Source of the DNA: Bacillus thuringiensis
GTDB taxonomy: Bacteria > Bacillota > Bacilli > Bacillales > Bacillaceae_G
Direction of reading: 5' to 3'
DNA: 64,000 bases
NCBI RefSeq assembly: GCF_014932895.1
Contig: NZ_JACYOF010000004.1
Span: 124,001-188,000, forward strand
This document shows positions 45,204-54,677 of the stretch, one piece after another (the first letter of the stretch is position 1; each line of letters opens with the position of its first letter). The notes beneath the pieces are model-generated. The model was not told the origin of the DNA, ran no database searches, and saw only the letters and a list, made by a program, of their open reading frames with translations. Made by a program: the position numbers and the translations under genes.

Positions 45204-46049
45204 TTACATTTTCTTAATGCTTCTTAAAACAAGGTACTCCCACAATCTCCAAGGAAGAATCTTCTTCACGAAAATCATAAATTTTACACCTTTTCCAATT
45301 GGATATCGTAGATTAGTACGATTGAATTCAGCAATTTCAACGATTTTATTGGCAACATCTATCGGATTACCAAATGTATCGCTACCGCTATTCATATGTT
45401 TTTGTATTTTATCCATATATTCGTTATATGGGGAGGTAGTATCAACTTGATTTTCAGCTAGTTGTTTACCGACTTCCCATATGTTCGTGTTATAAGAACC
45501 TGGTTCAATTAAAGCAACATCTATTCCAAAAGGTTTTACCTCTAACCGAAGTGATTCACTCCAGCCTTCTAATGCATATTTTGAAGAAACGTAAGGCGAT
45601 AGACCAGGGAATCCAACTTGGCCACTAATGCTGCTTATATTAATGATTTTCCCACTTTTTTGTTCTCTCATATATGGTAAGACAAGTTGAGTAATTGATA
45701 TAGCTCCAAAAAGGTTCGTTTCAAATTGTTTACGGTATTCTTCCACTGTAATTTCTTCTACAAAGCCACCATTTGCATAGCCTGCATTATTTATAAGGAG
45801 GTCTACTCTGTTTATTTCTCTTAAAAATAATTGGAAGTTAAGTATAGAATTTTGATTTGTTACATCTAATTGTTGAACTTTTATATTTTGTTGTATGTTG
45901 AGTTTAGTAGCTGGAGATATTAATTTTTCTTGCTTTTCAAGATTTCGCATTGTAGCAATAACTAAATAGTCTTTTTTCGCAAGTTCAAGCGTCGTTAATA
46001 GTCCGAATCCACTTGATGCCCCTGTAATAATTGCTATTTTTTTATTCAT
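45204..46049 (-). CDS. Short-chain dehydrogenase/reductase
   Basis: 281 residues from ATG 46049. Classic SDR: nucleotide motif TGASSGFG, NNAG (LLINNAGYANGG), catalytic S (NISSISGQVG) and YxxxK (PYVSSKYALEG). The longer C-terminus resembles YqjQ/DltE-type oxidoreductases. NADP preference is suggested by the R in ATMRN. The substrate is unknown. An upstream in-frame start at 46079 is possible. Confidence 0.88.
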   Translation of the reverse strand: MNKKIAIITGASSGFGLLTTLELAKKDYLVIATMRNLEKQEKLISPATKLNIQQNIKVQQLDVTNQNSILNFQLFLREINRVDLLINNAGYANGGFVEEITVEEYRKQFETNLFGAISITQLVLPYMREQKSGKIINISSISGQVGFPGLSPYVSSKYALEGWSESLRLEVKPFGIDVALIEPGSYNTNIWEVGKQLAENQVDTTSPYNEYMDKIQKHMNSGSDTFGNPIDVANKIVEIAEFNRTNLRYPIGKGVKFMIFVKKILPWRLWEYLVLRSIKKM

Positions 46050-46309
46050 TGGTCGCTCTCTTTCTTTTTCTTTAATCATAACGAGTAAAAGGAAGAAAAT
46101 CTATTACTCTTACATATAGTTTTTATACATATATTCGTTATGATAGAAATTTGTTTTATTCCTATATTTTATGGAGCTATATACGGATTAAGTGTTTTCA
46201 GATTCTTTATTTGCATATGTATGGAAATGGTTCTAAACAGGGAATTTTGTAGACTCAGCGTATATAGAGAAGTAAGTATTATATAAATTAATGAAACGGG
46301 GGAAGAAAA

Positions 46310-46789
46310 ATGGTCCATGTGAAAGATATATTAGCAGATCAGTTATTAGCAAATGCGAATGATCCTAGTTGGTATATTCCATTTTCTGATGCAGTTAAGG
46401 ATTTATCTGAGAGAGAAGCTTTCTGGAAACCGAATGAAGAGAGTAATAGTATAGCTGAAATTGTACAACATTTGCTGTACTGGAACTCAACTTGGCAAAC
46501 CAGGTATAAAGAATCAAATGTTAATGCGGTGCCCGCTATTGGAGATAATAACAAAAGTTTTATGCTATCAGATAATCAAACGTTTGAAGAGTTAAGAGAA
46601 AAACTATTAGAGAAACTGTTATATTGGCAAAATCTCATACATGAAGACAAGGTTGAAAGTGATGTAGTTGGATTTCCTGTATGTGCGAAGTGGTGGGAAG
46701 TGCTAGCGAATGTAACAACTCATAATGCGTATCATATTGGTCAAATTATTTACATCCGGAAATTACAGAAAAGTTTTGATAGTGAATAA
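46310..46789 (+). CDS. DinB-family (four-helix) protein
   Basis: 159 residues. The DinB/YfiT fold has metal-ligand histidines in IVQHLLYWN and in the C-terminal TTHNAYHIGQIIYIR. The superfamily includes metal-dependent thiol transferases, but no specific activity is indicated. GGGGGAAGAAAA precedes the ATG. Confidence 0.88.
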   Translation: MVHVKDILADQLLANANDPSWYIPFSDAVKDLSEREAFWKPNEESNSIAEIVQHLLYWNSTWQTRYKESNVNAVPAIGDNNKSFMLSDNQTFEELREKLLEKLLYWQNLIHEDKVESDVVGFPVCAKWWEVLANVTTHNAYHIGQIIYIRKLQKSFDSE

Positions 46790-46815
46790 GTGAATGATTC
46801 TCAAATTAGGCGAAC

Positions 46816-46867
46816 AAAAGTGGACAAAACGAGACAGTAGTCTCATTTTGTCCACTTTTTTATTTTT
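46816..46867 (+). terminator. Terminator of the dinB-like gene
   Basis: Stem AAAAGTGGACAAAACGAGAC with its near-perfect complement, loop AGTA, followed by TTTATTTTT. It insulates the aco promoter. Confidence 0.9.
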
Positions 46868-46905
46868 AAAGAGAGGAGGAGACCTATTAAATCAAGGATT
46901 AGAAG

Positions 46906-46922
46906 TTGGCATGATACTTGCA
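46906..46922 (+). promoter_or_regulatory. Sigma-54 (SigL) promoter of acoABCL
   Basis: TTGGCATGATACTTGCA matches TGGCAC-N5-TTGCA, with GG at 46908-46909 and GC at 46920-46921 exactly 12 bases apart, as -24/-12 sites require. It lies about 37 bases before the acoA start. The activator should be AcoR, encoded at 58091-59941. Confidence 0.85.
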
Positions 46923-46958
46923 ATATAAAAGACGAACAAGAAAATGGGAGGGCTGGAC

Positions 46959-47957
46959 ATGTTAAAAACAACTGAAAGTAAAGGGAATGAAATTACGAAA
47001 GAACAAGCTCGTTGGATGTACGAAAAAATGCTAGAGATTCGTAAATTTGAAGATAAGGTGCATGAATTGTTCGCGCAAGGCGTTTTGCCAGGTTTCGTTC
47101 ATTTATACGCAGGTGAAGAAGCGGTAGCAGTTGGTGTATGTGCCCACTTAAAGGATAGTGACAGTATTACAAGTACACATAGAGGTCATGGACATTGTAT
47201 CGCAAAAGGTTGTGATTTAAATGGTATGATGGCTGAACTTTTCGGGAAAGCGACAGGATTATGTAAAGGTAAAGGCGGCTCAATGCATATTGCCGATTTA
47301 GATAAAGGAATGCTTGGTGCGAATGGCATTGTAGGCGGCGGTTTCCCACTTGCTTGCGGTTCGGCATTAACAGCTAAATATAAAGGAACAAAGGATGTAA
47401 GTGTTTGCTTCTTCGGTGACGGAGCAAATAATGAAGGAACATTTCATGAAGGGGTTAATTTAGCAGCGATTTGGAAGTTACCGGTTATTTTTATCGCAGA
47501 AAATAATGGTTACGGTGAAGCAACGACATTTGAATATGCTTCAAGTTGTGATTCTATTGCTGATCGTGCAAAAGCTTATAATATTCCAGGTGTTCAAGTA
47601 GATGGAAAAGATCTTCTAGCTGTATATAAAGCTGCTGCAGAAGCAGTGGAACGTGCGCGTAATGGCGATGGTCCAACAATTATTGAATGTATGACATATC
47701 GTAATTACGGTCATTTCGAAGGTGAAGCGCAAACATATAAAACATCAGAAGAAAAAGAAGAACATTTAAATGAAAAAGATGCAATTGTGAATTTCCGTAA
47801 GCATTTAATTCATGAAGGTTTATTAACGGAATCTGAACTTGTTGATATGGAAAAAGCAGTAGATGATGCAGTACAACAATCAATTGAATTTAGTGAAAAT
47901 AGTCCATACCCAGACGATGAAGAATTATTAAAAGATGTATACGTTTCTTACAAATAA
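46959..47957 (+). CDS. acoA: Acetoin dehydrogenase E1 alpha subunit (TPP-dependent)
   Basis: 332 residues from ATG 46959 (GGGAGGG six bases upstream; the ATG at 46944 contains that site). Key parts are HLYAGEEAVAVGV, HRGHGHCIAKG and the TPP motif GDGANNEGTFHEGVNLAA. With AcoB it cleaves acetoin to acetaldehyde and an acetyl group for transfer to lipoyl-E2. First gene of acoABCL, from a sigma-54 promoter. Confidence 0.93.
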   Translation: MLKTTESKGNEITKEQARWMYEKMLEIRKFEDKVHELFAQGVLPGFVHLYAGEEAVAVGVCAHLKDSDSITSTHRGHGHCIAKGCDLNGMMAELFGKATGLCKGKGGSMHIADLDKGMLGANGIVGGGFPLACGSALTAKYKGTKDVSVCFFGDGANNEGTFHEGVNLAAIWKLPVIFIAENNGYGEATTFEYASSCDSIADRAKAYNIPGVQVDGKDLLAVYKAAAEAVERARNGDGPTIIECMTYRNYGHFEGEAQTYKTSEEKEEHLNEKDAIVNFRKHLIHEGLLTESELVDMEKAVDDAVQQSIEFSENSPYPDDEELLKDVYVSYK

Positions 47958-47974
47958 GAGGAGGGTGAAAAATT

Positions 47975-49009
47975 ATGACTAGAACAGTAAGTATGTCAAC
48001 TGCAATTAATGAAGCGATGAAAATCTCAATGCGTCGTGATGAAAATGTAATTTTAATAGGTGAAGACGTTGCAGGCGGTGCGCAAGTCGATCACCTGCAA
48101 GATGATGAAGCTTGGGGGGGGGTTCTTGGTGTTACGAAAGGACTTGTACAAGAGTTTGGCCGAAATCGCATATTAGATACACCAATTTCCGAAGCGGGTT
48201 ATATGGGAGCTGCAATGGCAGCTGCTGCAACTGGGTTACGTCCGATAGCTGAATTAATGTTTAATGATTTTATCGGTAGTTGCCTTGATCAAGTATTAAA
48301 CCAAGGTGCAAAGTTCCGTTATATGTTCGGTGGTAAAGCAAAAGTACCCGTTACAGTACGTACGATGCATGGCGCTGGTTTTAGCGCAGCAGCACAACAT
48401 TCACAAAGTTTATACGCATTATTTACGAGCATACCAGGTATTAAAGTTGTCGTGCCTTCCACTCCATATGATGCGAAAGGCTTACTATTAGCGGCTATTG
48501 AAGATGATGACCCAGTAATCTTCTTTGAAGATAAAACACTTTACAATATGAAAGGCGAAGTTCCTGAAGGGTATTACACAATCCCGTTAGGAAAAGCAGA
48601 TATAAAACGAGAAGGTTCCGATGTAACGATAGTCGCAATCGGAAAGCAAGTTCATACTGCACTTGCAGCAGCTGAACAATTAACGAAAAAGGGACTTGAG
48701 ATAGAAGTGATTGATCCACGCTCTTTATCACCGCTTGATGAAGATACGATTTTAGCATCTGTTGAAAAAACAAATCGTCTTATCGTTATTGATGAAGCAA
48801 ATCCAAGATGTAGTATCGCAACCGATATTGCGGCAATTGTAGCAGATAAAGGATTTGATTTATTAGATGCACCTATTAAACGAATTACAGCACCACATAC
48901 ACCTGTTCCGTTCTCACCACCACTTGAAAAGTTGTATTTGCCAACGCCAGAAAAAGTAATTGAAACTGTATCAGAAATGATCGGAGACCAATCTTTATTA
49001 CATGTGTAA
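47975..49009 (+). CDS. acoB: Acetoin dehydrogenase E1 beta subunit
   Basis: 344 residues, transketolase-like E1 beta: NEAMKISMRRDENVILIGEDV, TPISEAGYMGAAMAAA, RPIAELMFNDFIG and the C-terminal IDPRSLSPLDEDTI. It forms the E1 heterotetramer with AcoA. GAGGAGGGTG precedes the ATG; 17-base gap from acoA. Confidence 0.93.
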   Translation: MTRTVSMSTAINEAMKISMRRDENVILIGEDVAGGAQVDHLQDDEAWGGVLGVTKGLVQEFGRNRILDTPISEAGYMGAAMAAAATGLRPIAELMFNDFIGSCLDQVLNQGAKFRYMFGGKAKVPVTVRTMHGAGFSAAAQHSQSLYALFTSIPGIKVVVPSTPYDAKGLLLAAIEDDDPVIFFEDKTLYNMKGEVPEGYYTIPLGKADIKREGSDVTIVAIGKQVHTALAAAEQLTKKGLEIEVIDPRSLSPLDEDTILASVEKTNRLIVIDEANPRCSIATDIAAIVADKGFDLLDAPIKRITAPHTPVPFSPPLEKLYLPTPEKVIETVSEMIGDQSLLHV

Positions 49010-49036
49010 TAAAACGATGCGAAGGGAGAGAGAAAC

Positions 49037-50236
49037 ATGGCTGTAGAAGTTGTAATGCCGAAGTTAGGTATGGCGATGAAAGAAGGAATTATTACGAGCT
49101 GGAATATTAAAGCAGGCGATCATGTAGCAAAAGGAGAACTGATCGCTAGTATTAACTCAGAAAAAATTGAAACGGAAATTGAAGCGCCAGCTGATGGTAC
49201 TGTGCTTGATTTAGCTGTAAGTGAAGATGAAGGAGTACCGCCTGGCACTGTAATTTGCTACATCGGTAAACCGAATGAAAAAGTAGAGATGCAGGAAAGC
49301 GCACATGTTGTAGAAGAAAAAACATTTAATATAGAAGTACAAAATGTACAACATCCAGAACCATATGCAAAAGAAGTAGCGAAGCAAAGAATTAAAATTT
49401 CACCTGTAGCGAAGAAAATTGCAAAGTCTGAAAATCTGGATATCAAGGTATTAGTTGGTACAGGTCCTGGGGGAAGGATTACAAAGGCAGATGTATTAAA
49501 AGCACTTGAGGTAAGAGTAAACGTTCTAGAAGTATCTGAACATGAAGAAAGTAAAGTAATTCCTGTTACTGGTATGCGTAAAGCAATCGCAAATCGTATG
49601 CATGCAAGCTTACAAAATAGTGCGCAATTAACGTTAACGATGAAAGTAGATGTTACAGATTTAGTTGCTTTACATAAAGAAATAGCGGAAATTGTACAAA
49701 AAAGATACGATAACAAACTAACCATTACGGATTTCGTCTCTCGTGCTGTTGTATTAGCACTTGGAGAACATCAAGAAATGAACAGCGCTTATATAGATGA
49801 TGCAATTCATCAATTTGAACATGTTCATTTAGGCATGGCAGTCGCATTAGAAAAAGGATTAGTCGTTCCAGCTATTCGCTTTGCAAACAATTTATCTCTA
49901 GTAGAGTTATCTAAAGAGATTAAGAGTGTGGCACAAAAGGCACGAGCAGGTAGCTTAAGTAGTCATGATATGCACGGAACGACATTTACAATTAGTAATT
50001 TAGGTAGCTTTGGTATTGAATATTTTACACCTGTATTAAATACACCTGAGACTGGCATTTTAGGTATTGGCGCAATTGAACATGTTCCTGTATATAAAGG
50101 GAAAAAACTAAAAAAAGGTAGTATGTTACCTTTAAGTTTAACATTCGATCATCGTGTACTAGACGGTGCACCAGCAGCTGCATTTTTACGCACAATCAAA
50201 CATTATTTAGAAGAACCTGTAACAATTCTTTTATAA
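49037..50236 (+). CDS. acoC: Acetoin dehydrogenase E2, dihydrolipoamide acetyltransferase
   Basis: 399 residues. One lipoyl domain at 1-76 with the lipoylated K in INSEKIETE; a peripheral-subunit-binding domain at about 118-155 (ISPVAKKIAKSENLD, GTGPGGRITKADV); and a catalytic domain with the DHRVLDG active site near residue 375. It passes the acetyl group to CoA. Normal E2 layout. Confidence 0.93.
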   Translation: MAVEVVMPKLGMAMKEGIITSWNIKAGDHVAKGELIASINSEKIETEIEAPADGTVLDLAVSEDEGVPPGTVICYIGKPNEKVEMQESAHVVEEKTFNIEVQNVQHPEPYAKEVAKQRIKISPVAKKIAKSENLDIKVLVGTGPGGRITKADVLKALEVRVNVLEVSEHEESKVIPVTGMRKAIANRMHASLQNSAQLTLTMKVDVTDLVALHKEIAEIVQKRYDNKLTITDFVSRAVVLALGEHQEMNSAYIDDAIHQFEHVHLGMAVALEKGLVVPAIRFANNLSLVELSKEIKSVAQKARAGSLSSHDMHGTTFTISNLGSFGIEYFTPVLNTPETGILGIGAIEHVPVYKGKKLKKGSMLPLSLTFDHRVLDGAPAAAFLRTIKHYLEEPVTILL

Positions 50237-50251
50237 AGAGAAGGTGAGAGA

Positions 50252-51631
50252 ATGAATAAATTAGTTGTAATTGGAGGCGGACCAGCTGGATATGTAGCGG
50301 CAATTACCGCGGCTCAAAATGGCAAAGACGTCACCCTTATTGATGAAGCTGACCTTGGGGGAACGTGTTTAAATGTTGGGTGTATGCCTACGAAATCACT
50401 GTTAGAAAGTGCTAAAGTACATGACATTGTGAGAAAAGCGAATGATTATGGAGTTACGCTTAATATAGGAAATATATCAATTGATTGGAATCAAATACAG
50501 GCGAGAAAATCACAAATCGTAACGCAACTCGTCCAAGGAATACAATATTTAATGAAGAAAAATAAAATTAAAGTTGTAAAAGGAAAAGCGAAATTCGAAA
50601 CGGATCATTGTGTGCGAGTTGTGCAGGGTGATAAAGAAGGAGTAATTGATGGAGAGAAATTTATTATCGCAGCAGGTTCTGAACCTACAGAATTACCATT
50701 CGCTCCGTTCGATGGAAAATGGATTTTAAATAGTAGTCATGCAATGTCTTTTGAGGGTGTACCATCTTCATTGTTAATCGTCGGCGGTGGTGTAATAGGA
50801 TGCGAGTTTGCAAGTATTTATAGTAGGCTGGGGACGAAAGTTTCGATAGTTGAAATGGCACCTCAATTACTACCTGGTGAAGATGAGGATATCGCAAGTA
50901 TTTTAAGAGGGAAATTAGAAAATGATGGTGTAGAAATTTTTACAGGAGCAGTTTTAAAAGGATTAAATAATTATAAGAAGCAGGCGTCGTTTGAATACGA
51001 GGGAAGTATTCACGAAGTTACTCCGGAGTTTGTTCTCGTTTCTGTTGGTAGAAAACCACGTGTACATGAATTAGGATTAGAAAAAGCAGGAATTCACTTT
51101 TCGAATAAAGGGATTGCTGTAAATGAGCATATGCAAACGAACGTACCACATATTTATGCTGCGGGAGATATTATTGGTGGTATTCAACTTGCTCACGTTG
51201 CCTTTCATGAAGGAACGACAGCAGCTTTACATGCAAGCGGAGAAAATGTAAAAGTAAATTATCACGCTGTACCTCGTTGTATATACACAGCTCCAGAAAT
51301 CGCAAGTGTTGGTTTAAGCGAACAAGTTGCAAGAGAGCATTATGGTGATATTCTCATCGGAGAATTCCCATTTACAGCGAACGGAAAAGCTCTTATTTTA
51401 GGAGAGCAAACGGGTAAAGTAAAAGTCATTGTGGAATCTAAATATCAAGAAATTGTAGGAATCTCTATTATCGGTCCTCGTGCAACAGAACTTATTGGTC
51501 AAGGCACAGTAATGATTCATACGGAAGTTACCGCTGATATAATGAGAGATTATATTGCAGCGCATCCAACTTTATCTGAAGCAATTCATGAAGCATTACT
51601 TCAGGCAGTAGGACATGCTGTACATGCTTAA
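50252..51631 (+). CDS. acoL: Acetoin dehydrogenase E3, dihydrolipoamide dehydrogenase
   Basis: 459 residues. FAD motif GGGPAG at the N-terminus, redox disulfide in GGTCLNVGCMPTKSL, NAD motif IVGGGVIGCEFA and the catalytic AAHPTLSEAIHE. It re-oxidises the lipoyl group, making NADH. Last gene of the operon, followed by a terminator; acoR is not adjacent. Confidence 0.93.
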   Translation: MNKLVVIGGGPAGYVAAITAAQNGKDVTLIDEADLGGTCLNVGCMPTKSLLESAKVHDIVRKANDYGVTLNIGNISIDWNQIQARKSQIVTQLVQGIQYLMKKNKIKVVKGKAKFETDHCVRVVQGDKEGVIDGEKFIIAAGSEPTELPFAPFDGKWILNSSHAMSFEGVPSSLLIVGGGVIGCEFASIYSRLGTKVSIVEMAPQLLPGEDEDIASILRGKLENDGVEIFTGAVLKGLNNYKKQASFEYEGSIHEVTPEFVLVSVGRKPRVHELGLEKAGIHFSNKGIAVNEHMQTNVPHIYAAGDIIGGIQLAHVAFHEGTTAALHASGENVKVNYHAVPRCIYTAPEIASVGLSEQVAREHYGDILIGEFPFTANGKALILGEQTGKVKVIVESKYQEIVGISIIGPRATELIGQGTVMIHTEVTADIMRDYIAAHPTLSEAIHEALLQAVGHAVHA

Positions 51632-51648
51632 ATGAAAACATAATAAAC

Positions 51649-51692
51649 AACCACTATTCTCTAAATCAATAAGAGAATAGTGGTTTGAATTT
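51649..51692. terminator. Bidirectional terminator after acoL
   Basis: Stem AACCACTATTCTCT/AGAGAATAGTGGTT between acoL and the convergent secreted-protein gene. Confidence 0.85.
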
Positions 51693-51716
51693 TTACAGAA
51701 GAAATTGAATATCTTA

Positions 51717-52313
51717 TTACTTTTTAACGTCAATCGCTGAAGTAATATCGTTCCAATCAGCAGCTAAATTAGCAGTTTTACCGTACCAATCAGCATGTTT
51801 AAATAAAACCCCTTTTCCATATCCTTGTGTTGAAGTGTGCTCCCAAAGTGTCGTTGAATAACTTGCAGAAGGTGACGCTGTACTTACAGAAGAAATTCTG
51901 TCATTCCAGCTAGAAGGTAAGTTTTTAAAACCGCTGCTCCAGTAAATATATTGGCCACCTTTATCTTTATGTTCATAAAAATCAGTACTACCAGCACCGC
52001 TACCTAAAGGATTAATTTTATTTTTAAGTACTTTTTTATCTTTTTCAATATAAGCATCCAATGTTTCGCGGCTAGTAAAACCATAAGCTAGCCAATCTCC
52101 ATTTTCATTTTGCTCTGGTAATACCATAGTAATTTGGATGTCTTTCTTATCCTGATCACTTAATTTTGCAAATGAATTAATATTTTGTTCATCCAATTTT
52201 AAATAATCAAATGACTTAATTGTGTTACTTTTTTCTTCAGCACTTACCGCACCTAGTCCTCCAGTTAATGCAAAACCCGCTACTAATGTCCCTGCTACTA
52301 ATTTCTTCAACAT
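51717..52313 (-). CDS. Secreted beta/gamma-crystallin-like protein
   Basis: 198 residues. The signal peptide ends at AVSA|EEKS. About 85 residues of unassigned N-domain follow. The last 90 hold two beta/gamma-crystallin-like calcium motifs: NDRISS in SSWNDRISSVST is perfect for (N/D)(N/D)xx(S/T)S, and NDITSA in ADWNDITSAI is the second. YYWSS/LWEH and GYGKGVLF strands fit Greek keys. No cysteines. Family members bind calcium; some are related to peptidase-inhibitor I36 proteins. AAAGGGATGG precedes the ATG. Confidence 0.75.
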   Translation of the reverse strand: MLKKLVAGTLVAGFALTGGLGAVSAEEKSNTIKSFDYLKLDEQNINSFAKLSDQDKKDIQITMVLPEQNENGDWLAYGFTSRETLDAYIEKDKKVLKNKINPLGSGAGSTDFYEHKDKGGQYIYWSSGFKNLPSSWNDRISSVSTASPSASYSTTLWEHTSTQGYGKGVLFKHADWYGKTANLAADWNDITSAIDVKK

Positions 52314-52534
52314 ATAACCATCCCTTTTTTATTTGAATTTTTGTACAGGTGAATCTTGTACAGCTAAAATGTATTCTAATTTTATGCTTTTGTAAATATT
52401 CTGAAGTTTTAGAAATAATAGGTGGAATATTTACAGTTTTACATTTTTTCTTTAGAAAAAATGATTATTGGAATGATATAATAAGCGGATACATTGTTTT
52501 TTCTAGATGTAAAAATGTTTTAGGGGAGATGTAA

Positions 52535-53159
52535 TTGAAATATTTCACAAGTGATTGGTATAAAGAGATGCAAATTTCAGGATTTATACATTCAATAGAA
52601 TCAATAGAAGAATGGAAAGAAATAGATTCTGATTATATACAAAGTTTGAAAGACGAAGTAGACGAAAGGAAAGGGGAGTTATTAAAATATCTTCCTGAAA
52701 GACTACATCCATACTTTCATAGGGATATTATGGATTCAGAATATCCCTTCTAATGAATTAAAAAAACTTTTGTTAGAGTGGACAACAGATTATGAGAAAA
52801 GAATGGCACAATTAGATCAATCATACGTAAAATATTTTAATTCCATTGAGAAAAAACTTCCGTCAAATGTCGCTCAGTTACATGAGACATCACTACATGA
52901 TAGTGTGATTAAAGTAGTAAAGAGAAAGTCAGAAGATACTTTGTCTATCGTATTAGATTGCAGTGGTACTTTTAGTGATTTTAATAAACCTGAAGTAACT
53001 TTTATAGGAGTAACAAAGTGTTCTATGCCGGAAGGTGCTTGGTGGCTATATCATGAAATAGCTCTTACTGAAGATGGTTTTGAACTGGGTGTTTTATTTG
53101 ACTGTCCATTTAGAGAAGTGACGATTTGCGCAGCAGATGTATTATTTGTGAAGAAATAA
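52535..53159 (+). pseudogene. DUF4085-like protein split by a one-base frameshift
   Basis: Frame one from TTG 52535 (GGGGAGATG upstream) gives MKYFTSDWYKEMQ ... DIMDSEYPF and stops at 52753. The other frame continues with SNELKKLLLEWTTDYEKRM to 53159 and ends VTICAADVLFVKK. Removing one T from CCCTTCT near 52750 would restore one protein of about 207 residues, the expected DUF4085 length. Either a young pseudogene or a sequencing error. Function of the family is unknown. Confidence 0.7.
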
Positions 53160-53183
53160 TTTTGTATGGAGTATTACAAATGT

Positions 53184-53233
53184 TTGACAGGATAAAGAAA
53201 TAAAGTTATTGTAGATATATGAAGTCTACAATA
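53184..53233 (+). promoter_or_regulatory. Promoter and operator of the rrf2-type gene
   Basis: TTGACA (53184-53189), 17 bases, TATTGT (53207-53212). A perfect 9-bp inverted repeat TATTGTAGA/TCTACAATA (53207-53215 and 53225-53233) overlaps the -10 box and start site, consistent with autorepression by the Rrf2 protein. Confidence 0.75.
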
Positions 53234-53244
53234 GGGGCTGTACT

Positions 53245-53646
53245 ATGAAATATTCTAAAGCTACAAATTATGCTCTTCATACAATGCTTTTTCTGGCAAA
53301 GGCTACACCAAAAAAGTTAGTTAGTGTTCACCAATTAGCAGAAATGCAAAATGTTTCACCAACATACTTGTCTAAAATACTAACTAAGTTGACGAAGGAA
53401 GGGATGATACATTCATCATCTGGTCCAAAAGGTGGTTATTCGATTGGTAATAATTGGGAAGATATTTCATTTTTAGATATTATACATGCAATCGAAGGTA
53501 AAACATCATTGTTTGAATGTTGTTTACATGACAAACCTGGATGTTTAATTAATGAAGCAATGCTTGCAGCAGAAGAGAAAATGGAAGAAGAGTTAAAAAA
53601 TCAAAAAATCGTAGATCTTGCGAAAAAAATAAAAGTGGATTTTTAA
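53245..53646 (+). CDS. Rrf2-family transcriptional regulator
   Basis: 133 residues: KYSKATNYALHTMLFLA, helix-turn-helix VHQLAEMQNVSPTYLSKILTKL, wing GPKGGYSI and a cysteine cluster FECCLHDKPGC at about 92-102. The cysteines match the positions used by Rrf2 proteins (IscR, NsrR, CymR-like) for Fe-S binding or redox sensing. It heads a cluster with a thioredoxin-reductase-like flavoprotein and a methyltransferase. Confidence 0.9.
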   Translation: MKYSKATNYALHTMLFLAKATPKKLVSVHQLAEMQNVSPTYLSKILTKLTKEGMIHSSSGPKGGYSIGNNWEDISFLDIIHAIEGKTSLFECCLHDKPGCLINEAMLAAEEKMEEELKNQKIVDLAKKIKVDF

Positions 53647-53739
53647 TCTGCTTTTATTTTTAAATTAATTAAGGATAAAAAAACTCTTTAATATCTTTAA
53701 TTATAGTTAAATTAATTCATTCATGGAGGATATTTGCTT

Positions 53740-54645
53740 ATGGAATGTATAGACTGTGCAGTAATAGGTGCAGGACCAGCTGGACTTAATGCAAGTTTAG
53801 TTTTAGGAAGAGCTCGTAAACAAATAGCGCTATTTGATAATAAGACGAATAGAAATCGTGTAACAAAAAATTCTCACGGATTTGTTACGCGTGACGGGAT
53901 TAAACCTGAAGAGTTCAAGGAAATAGGATTAAATGAATTGATAAAGTATCCATCAGTTCATTATTATGAAAAAACAGTTTTAATGATAACGAAACAATCC
54001 ATCGGTTTATTTGAGATTGTGACAAAAGATCACACAAAATATTTGGCGGAAAGAATCTTATTAGCGACGGGTATACAGGAAGAATTCCCATCTATTCCTA
54101 ATGTCCAGGAATACTATGGAAAAAGCTTATTTAGCTGTCCGTATTGTGATGGGTGGGAATTAAAAGATCAACCTCTCATTATTATATCTGAAAACGAAGA
54201 TTATACGTTGCATATGACAAAATTGGTTTATAACTGGTCTACCGATTTGGTAATCGCAACAAATGGTAATGAGCTAAGTCAAACTATTATGGATGAACTG
54301 TCTAATAAAAATATAACTGTTATTACAGAACCTATACGTGCACTACAAGGTGAGGGAGGTTATTTAAATGAAGTAGAGTTTTATTCAGGTTTATGTATTG
54401 AAAGAGTTGGAGGGTTTATAGTACCTACCTTCTTTAGACCAAATCAATTTATAAAACAACTAGGTTGCGAGTTGCAAAGTAATGGAACTTTTGTAATAGA
54501 TGATTTTGGGCGTACTGCAGAAAAAAATATTTACTTAGCAGGAGAAACAACTACTCAAGGGCCATCCTCATTAATTATGGCTGCATCACAGGGAAATAAA
54601 GCAGCAATAGCTATTAATAGTGATATTACAGATGAGAGGTTCTAA
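53740..54645 (+). CDS. Thioredoxin-reductase-like FAD/NAD(P) oxidoreductase
   Basis: 301 residues from ATG 53740 (TGGAGGATATTTGCTT). FAD motif GAGPAGLNASLVLGRA at the N-terminus; the redox pair CPYC in LFSCPYCDGWEL (about residue 130); C-terminal AGETTTQGPSSLIMAASQG. The central NADPH motif is weak (no clear GxGxxA). It should be a disulfide oxidoreductase; the substrate could be a small dithiol rather than thioredoxin. Probably controlled by the preceding Rrf2 protein. Confidence 0.85.
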   Translation: MECIDCAVIGAGPAGLNASLVLGRARKQIALFDNKTNRNRVTKNSHGFVTRDGIKPEEFKEIGLNELIKYPSVHYYEKTVLMITKQSIGLFEIVTKDHTKYLAERILLATGIQEEFPSIPNVQEYYGKSLFSCPYCDGWELKDQPLIIISENEDYTLHMTKLVYNWSTDLVIATNGNELSQTIMDELSNKNITVITEPIRALQGEGGYLNEVEFYSGLCIERVGGFIVPTFFRPNQFIKQLGCELQSNGTFVIDDFGRTAEKNIYLAGETTTQGPSSLIMAASQGNKAAIAINSDITDERF

Positions 54646-54677
54646 CTAGAAAATGATATGTAGAAGGAGAGAAGAAG

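Noticed and set aside
52349-52534. 61-codon ORF upstream of the DUF4085 gene
   Set aside because: Random hydrophobic composition, no ribosome binding site, and it runs through the promoter region of the next gene.
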